Source: JAXIPB01 sp045403155
GTDB taxonomy: Bacteria > Actinomycetota > Actinomycetes > Mycobacteriales > Micromonosporaceae
Length of the DNA: 7,765 nt
Direction: 5' to 3'
Assembly: GCA_045403155.1 (NCBI GenBank)
Contig: JAXIPB010000192.1
Coordinates: 1 to 7,765 of the forward strand
Part shown: positions 4,047 to 7,765 of the stretch, one piece after another
Position numbering within the stretch: position 1 is the stretch's first letter
Layout of the letters: each line of letters begins with the position of its first letter
Translations under genes and position numbers: made by a program
The notes under the pieces: generated by a model
Seen by the model: only the letters and a program-made list of their open reading frames with translations
Databases searched by the model: none
Told to the model about the DNA's origin: nothing

Positions 4047-6569
4047 ATGAAGGTGCCGGTTTCGTGGCTGCGTGAATACGTCAACGCTCCTGCCGATCCG
4101 GAGGCGTTGGAGGCGGCGCTGGTCCGGGTTGGTCTCGAGGTCGAGGAGATCGTCGACCTGCGCGGGACGGTGATCGGGCCGCTGGTGGTCGGCCAGGTGG
4201 CCGAAATCACCGAGCTCACCGGGTTCAAGAAGCCGATCCGCCATGTGCTGGTCGACATCGGCGAATCAAAGCCGCGGTCCATTGTGTGCGGTGCGACGAA
4301 CTTCGAGGAGGGCGACAAGGTAGCGGTGATCCTGCCGGGCGGCGTCCTGCCTGGCGGCTTTGCGATCGCGTCCCGCCAGACGTACGGGCACCTCTCCGAC
4401 GGCATGATCTGCTCGGCCCGCGAACTGGGGCTGGGCGACGATACTGGGCCTGCGTCAACTGCGGCCGGCATCATGGTTCTACCCTCCACTGAGGATGATG
4501 GGCCGTCCGCTGGCGCGTCCGGGCGAGACGCCCCACTCGGGGCGGATGCTCGCCCGGCCGTGGGACTCGATGAGGTGGTCGTAGAGCTCAACGTCACGCC
4601 CGACCGTGGCTACTGCTTCTCGGTGCGAGGTGTGGCCCGGGAGCTGTCGCACTCCCTGGGGGCTAGGTTCCGTGACCCCGGCGCCTACGAGGTCCCCGGT
4701 GCGACGAAGAAGCCCCCGTATCCGGTCACAGTCGAGGATCCCGTCGGCTGCGATCGTTTTGTGGCGAGGCTCGTCACCGGGATCGACCCGACCGCGTCGA
4801 GCCCGGGTTGGCTCAAGCGCCGGCTCACCCTGGCCGGCGTACGTCCAATTTCGCTCTCGGTCGACATCACCAATTACCTGATGCTCGAACTCGGCCAGCC
4901 GATGCACGCCTTCGACGCCGCCCGCCTGCGCGGTCCACTGGTCGTACGCCGGGCGCGGGCAGGGGAGCGACTAACCACTCTGGACGGTACTACCCGCAAG
5001 CTCGACCCGGAAGATCTCGTGATCGTTGATGACTCCGGTGTCATCTCGCTCGCCGCCATCATGGGCGGCGCGACCACCGAGGTCTCCCCGACGACCACGG
5101 ACATTCTGTTCGAGGCGGCGCACTGGGACCCGGTGACCGTGGCCCGTGCGGCCCGCCGGCACCGGCTTCCGAGCGAGGCGAGCCGCAGGTTCGAGCGGGG
5201 GGTCGATCCCGTCATGGGACCGGTCGCCATCGAGCGTGCGGTCGAGATGCTCACCCGCTACGCGGGCGGGGTGGTGGACGACCGGGTGCTCGACATCAAC
5301 ACGGTCGCGCCGCGTTCGCCGATCGTGATTCCGAGTGACGGACCGTCCAAGGTGGCCGGTGTCACCTATCCGGCCAAGCGGGTGACGGCGCTGCTCAAGC
5401 AGATCGGCGCGAACGTCGCGTCGGCCGGCAACGGCAGACTGAGCGTCACCCCACCGACGTGGCGCCCCGACCTCACCGATCCGGCCGACCTGGCCGAGGA
5501 GGTCATCCGGCTCGACGGCTACGACAACGTGCCGAGCGAGCTGCCGAAGGCGCCGGCTGGCGGTGGGCTCACGCCAGAGCAGCGGCGCCGGCGCAGCGTG
5601 GGCCGGACACTGGCCGAGGCCGGGTACGTTGAGGTGCTGTCGTACCCGTTCGTCTCCTCGGAGGCCGCCGCCGCGCTCGGCCTGCCGGCCGACGACTCCC
5701 GCCGGCAGGCGGTGCGGCTCGCGAACCCGCTCTCCGCGGAGGAGCCGCTCATGCGGACGACGCTGCTCCCGCCGCTGCTGGCGACGCTGCGTCGCAACAT
5801 CGGGCGGGGCGCCCGCGACGTCGCGCTCTTCGAGCAGGGACTCGTCTTCCACCCTCGCGCGGGGGAGGGCGTGCCGCCGCCGATGGGCGTCGACCGGCGG
5901 CCGACTGACGAGGAGTTCGCGGCCGCCGACGCAGTCCTGCCGCGCCAGCCCTGGCACGTCGCCGCTGTCCTTGCCGGCGACTTCGGACCGACTGGATGGT
6001 GGGGCCCGGGCCGGCTGGGTGGATGGGCTGACGCCGTCGAGGCGGCTCGGATCGTGTGCGCAGCGGCCGGCGTGTCGGCGCGGACGCGTTCGGGGTCGTA
6101 CGCCCCATGGCATCCGGGGCGCTGCGCGGAGATCATTGTCGACGGTGCCGTCGTCGGGCACGCCGGCGAGCTTCACCCGACCGTGTGCGCCGCCCTCGAC
6201 CTTCCGAAGCGCACCTGTGCGATGGAGATGAACCTCGACGCTCTGCCGCCGCTCGGGGTGAGGCCGGCACCGCTCGTGTCGCCCTTCCCGCCGGCGCTCA
6301 TCGATGTCGCGCTCGTGGTGGACGCGGGCGTTCCCGCGGCCGACGTTGAGACGGCCCTGGTCGACGGGGCGGGCGAGCTGCTCGAGGCCGTGCGGCTCTT
6401 CGACGTGTTCACCGGGGCGCAGGTCGGCCAGGGGCGCAAGTCGCTGGCGTACAAGCTCACCTTCCGGGCGACCGATCGCACCCTCACCGCGGAGGAGGCC
6501 GTCGCGGCGCGCGATGCCGCTGTCGCGGTGGCCTCGGAGAGGTTCGGTGCCGTGTTACGTGGCGCGTAG
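4047..6569 (+). CDS. pheT: Phenylalanyl-tRNA synthetase beta subunit
   Basis: This subunit binds tRNA-Phe, hydrolyses mischarged Tyr-tRNA-Phe and completes the synthetase with PheS. It is 840 aa, full length. Domains in order: N-terminal B1 (1-39); EMAP/OB tRNA-binding domain (about 40-150, with GGVLPGGFAIASRQTYGHLS at 98-117); B3/B4 editing domain (about 205-390, including GQPMHAFDAARLRG and IMGGATTEV); B5 (about 424-500); catalytically inactive synthetase-like core (about 510-735); C-terminal anticodon-binding FDX-ACB domain (about 744-838). In B5, D475, D481, E484 and E485 keep the spacing of the Mg-binding acids known in E. coli PheT. A low-complexity Gly/Ala/Asp stretch at 148-172 looks like a surface insertion. 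ATG 4047 lies 4 nt after the pheS stop, and its GGAGG (4033-4037) sits inside the pheS end, implying coupling. Confidence 0.97.
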   Translation: MKVPVSWLREYVNAPADPEALEAALVRVGLEVEEIVDLRGTVIGPLVVGQVAEITELTGFKKPIRHVLVDIGESKPRSIVCGATNFEEGDKVAVILPGGVLPGGFAIASRQTYGHLSDGMICSARELGLGDDTGPASTAAGIMVLPSTEDDGPSAGASGRDAPLGADARPAVGLDEVVVELNVTPDRGYCFSVRGVARELSHSLGARFRDPGAYEVPGATKKPPYPVTVEDPVGCDRFVARLVTGIDPTASSPGWLKRRLTLAGVRPISLSVDITNYLMLELGQPMHAFDAARLRGPLVVRRARAGERLTTLDGTTRKLDPEDLVIVDDSGVISLAAIMGGATTEVSPTTTDILFEAAHWDPVTVARAARRHRLPSEASRRFERGVDPVMGPVAIERAVEMLTRYAGGVVDDRVLDINTVAPRSPIVIPSDGPSKVAGVTYPAKRVTALLKQIGANVASAGNGRLSVTPPTWRPDLTDPADLAEEVIRLDGYDNVPSELPKAPAGGGLTPEQRRRRSVGRTLAEAGYVEVLSYPFVSSEAAAALGLPADDSRRQAVRLANPLSAEEPLMRTTLLPPLLATLRRNIGRGARDVALFEQGLVFHPRAGEGVPPPMGVDRRPTDEEFAAADAVLPRQPWHVAAVLAGDFGPTGWWGPGRLGGWADAVEAARIVCAAAGVSARTRSGSYAPWHPGRCAEIIVDGAVVGHAGELHPTVCAALDLPKRTCAMEMNLDALPPLGVRPAPLVSPFPPALIDVALVVDAGVPAADVETALVDGAGELLEAVRLFDVFTGAQVGQGRKSLAYKLTFRATDRTLTAEEAVAARDAAVAVASERFGAVLRGA

Positions 6570-6626
6570 CCCGCATCGCGCGCAACTCTGATTCTTGCGA
6601 CTCGGCCATGCCCCGCCGGTTGGCTT

Positions 6627-6645
6627 CCGGGCCACTGGGGCCCGG
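6627..6645 (+). terminator. Terminator-like hairpin after pheT
   Basis: CCGGGCC (6627-6633) pairs with GGCCCGG (6639-6645) around a 5-nt loop, 57 nt past the pheT stop. No T-run follows immediately; only loose T-containing sequence appears about 20 nt further on. Tail-less hairpins are common at gene ends in actinobacteria, so this is the best candidate for ending the pheST transcript. It could act in both directions. Confidence 0.4.
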
Positions 6646-6710
6646 CTCGGCTGGGGTTGGTCGCTCATCTTGTCCTTCCCGGAGCTCCGGCGATGGCGCC
6701 AGCATGGATC

Positions 6711-6771
6711 GCTTCGCCCGTCGCCGCCTGAGCTGCGGTACTCACCTGGCGCTGACCGTCAAGGGCGAAGC
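6711..6771. repeat. 9-bp perfect inverted repeat with 43-nt spacer
   Basis: GCTTCGCCC at 6711-6719 is exactly complementary to GGGCGAAGC at 6763-6771. The spacer has smaller possible helices such as CGCC/GGCG (6725-6728/6748-6751), so a branched RNA fold is possible. No direct repeats or transposase remnants flank it. It could be a leftover of a mobile element, a small RNA, or chance. Confidence 0.35.
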
Positions 6772-6955
6772 TACGTGCTCAACAGCCGTACCCATCCGAC
6801 CCGCCGGAAATTCGCCGCACTGCTGGCCGTCGTGTTTGCGGCCCAGCGGCGATGGGCGGATGCGCGCCGGCCAGCGGTAGTCCCGCGAAGGTATGCGACG
6901 TCCGTCTCGAGGCGCCCACGCTAGGCGTCGACCGCAGCCTCCCCCCGATCGCAGT

Positions 6956-7537
6956 TCAGGCGAGCTGACCGCCGCTCGGCGGACCGGTGAGGACGGTGGG
7001 CACGTACTCGAGGAGCTGCAGCCTTCCGTCGAACGTCCGGCTGGCGACCATTTCGAGGCCCACGTCAGGATATCCGTCGTAGATCCGCTCCCGCCCGGTG
7101 CTGCCGGTGATGACTGGGAAGACGACCACCCGGAAGCGGTCGACGAGGCCTGCCTCGAGCAACGACCGGCACAACGTGAGGCTGCCGATCGTGCGCAACG
7201 GACCGGCGTCATCCTCCTTCATCGACCGTACGGCCTCGACCGGATCCTGGTCGACCAAGCGCGTGTTGGCCCACGCCAACGGGTTCTTCAGGGTCGAGGA
7301 GAACACCACCTTGGACATCTCGGTCAGCTGCGCGAAGCTGGTGTCGTCGGACGTGGCCGCGAAGTCCGCCATCAACCGGTAGGTGGTCGCGCCCATCAGG
7401 GCCGTGTAACGGCGTTCCGGCGACTGGTCGAGCCACGCCACGTACTCGGGTCCCTCGAGGCCCCAGTAGCCTGGCCAGCCCTCCGCTGCGGCGTAGCCGT
7501 CGAGCGAGGTGATGAAGTCCACCAACAGTTCTGCCAC
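6956..7537 (-). CDS. RibD-C/dihydrofolate-reductase-like family protein
   Basis: The product (193 aa) belongs to the dihydrofolate-reductase-like superfamily that includes the reductase domain of RibD. These are probable NAD(P)H-dependent reductases whose substrate is mostly unknown. Seen in the sequence: an opening strand AELLVDFITSLDGYAAAEGW (2-21), MGATTYRLM (48-56) as the expected turn and helix, KVVFSSTL (76-83), the nucleotide-side segment RTIGSLTLCRSLLEAGLVD (115-133), then RVVVFPVITGSTGRERI (136-152). The length fits a complete single-domain protein without a deaminase domain. The start is GTG 7537, with AAGGGGA about 6 nt upstream. An in-frame ATG at 7570 would add MVKRRRAKGKP, has no Shine-Dalgarno, and is absent from the family pattern I recall. 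The frame stays open to 7756, but that part is not protein-like. The gene is monocistronic here and converges on pheT. Resistance or riboflavin roles are not supported by context. Confidence 0.88.
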   Translation of the reverse strand: MAELLVDFITSLDGYAAAEGWPGYWGLEGPEYVAWLDQSPERRYTALMGATTYRLMADFAATSDDTSFAQLTEMSKVVFSSTLKNPLAWANTRLVDQDPVEAVRSMKEDDAGPLRTIGSLTLCRSLLEAGLVDRFRVVVFPVITGSTGRERIYDGYPDVGLEMVASRTFDGRLQLLEYVPTVLTGPPSGGQLA

Positions 7538-7565
7538 GGGTTTCCCCTTTGCTCGTCTCCTCTTC

Positions 7566-7594
7566 ACCATGCAGGCTGCGACGCTCGACGGCAA
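7566..7594 (-). promoter_or_regulatory. Weak candidate promoter of the reductase-like gene
   Basis: On the minus strand TTGCCG (7594-7589) and CATGGT (7571-7566) are separated by exactly 17 bp. They match the -35 and -10 consensus at four and three of six bases. Transcription would begin near 7559, about 22 nt before the GTG start, leaving room for the Shine-Dalgarno. If true, it excludes the alternative ATG at 7570. The match is poor and the call tentative. Confidence 0.22.
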
Positions 7595-7765
7595 ATCCAT
7601 GTGATTGCCTCTCAGCCCGTCGTCGGGACTAAAGGTGTGCCAGGCAGCCACGCGAAACTCAGCGCGTCCCGCAGCCAGATCCAAGCCGACGCCTTCATCA
7701 CGCTGGACAGCTCCGCGACAACCGGATCTTTTCGGCTGAGTCGCCGATGATTGCATTACGCCATA
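7595..7765. other. Upstream flank with no recognised gene
   Basis: The last 171 bp show no family I recognise. A minus-strand frame between stops encodes about 46 residues including SSVMKASAWIWLRDALSFAW and ends at a TGA inside the flank. It has no clear start and could be the tail of a gene fragment or chance. Long frames entering from the reductase gene on both strands are extensions or shadows. Confidence 0.3.

Larger units (their letters stand above)
6570..6955. other. Gene-free interval between convergent units
   Basis: These 386 bp separate pheT from the convergent reductase-like gene. Short open frames cross it on both strands (for example + from 6595 and 6608, - from 7212), but none has a good Shine-Dalgarno, a family I recognise, or a protein-like composition. 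The content I can support is a terminator-like hairpin (6627-6645) and a 9-bp inverted repeat (6711-6771). In Streptomyces, which I recall best, argC follows pheT. Here it does not, so the interval may be a rearrangement junction or hold the remains of decayed genes. Confidence 0.5.

Noticed and set aside
4971..6176. Minus-strand frame of 401 codons opposite pheT
   Set aside because: It lies wholly antisense to a certain gene, is Arg/Ala-rich with no known domain, and is a typical shadow in GC-rich DNA.
6595..6924. Plus-strand frame of 109 codons after pheT
   Set aside because: No Shine-Dalgarno, Arg-rich unstructured product, no recognised family. It also overlaps the terminator-like hairpin.
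6893..7750. Plus-strand frame of 285 codons opposite the reductase gene
   Set aside because: It is the complement of a well-recognised protein, with no family features or ribosome site of its own.
7538..7756. N-terminal extension of the reductase to 7756 or 7570
   Set aside because: The family N-terminus begins at GTG 7537 with a Shine-Dalgarno. The upstream part is unlike the family and ATG 7570 has no ribosome site.
1..7765. tRNA or rRNA genes, CRISPR array, insertion sequence
   Set aside because: No cloverleaf-like segment, no regularly spaced identical repeats with unique spacers, and no transposase or paired terminal repeats were seen.

Overview
The window is a conserved housekeeping block from a high-GC actinobacterium. 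The wording of the proteins (the PheS N-terminus MTYRNDPYDPKQVALL and the L35 start MPKMKTHTGMGKRVKVTG) reminds me most of Micromonosporaceae or close relatives. That placement is from memory of family sequences, not a search. I see no novel multi-gene system. The interest lies in regulatory architecture, non-canonical start codons and intergenic repeats.

Layout: bases 1-400 hold no gene I can support. They contain a degenerate ~31-bp repeat array built on TCATGATC, a perfect 10-bp inverted repeat, and G-rich 8-bp and 17-bp tandem repeats with a canonical G-quadruplex pattern. A candidate promoter at about 401-431 is followed by a structured leader of about 260 nt. Then come, all on the + strand, infC (IF3, starting at ATC), rpmI (L35), rplT (L20) and a SpoU/TrmH-family RNA 2'-O-methyltransferase. 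The methyltransferase apparently starts at a CTG overlapping the rplT stop. A 156-nt gap with a hairpin and a TAAAAT -10 box separates this cluster from pheS-pheT, the two subunits of phenylalanyl-tRNA synthetase, which sit 4 nt apart. About 386 bp of non-coding sequence follows, with a terminator-like hairpin and a 9-bp inverted repeat. A convergent minus-strand gene for a RibD-C/dihydrofolate-reductase-like protein comes next, then its short upstream region.

The + strand genes serve translation together: initiation (IF3), large-subunit assembly (L35, L20), probable rRNA modification (SpoU methyltransferase) and tRNA charging (PheST). In other bacteria the infC-rpmI-rplT operon is controlled by its own products, through IF3 discrimination against a non-AUG start and L20 binding to mRNA. 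The features seen here (ATC start, a leader able to mask the Shine-Dalgarno, competing stems between rpmI and rplT) would suit such control, but this is inferred from sequence alone. The reductase-like gene is a separate, probably accessory transcription unit.
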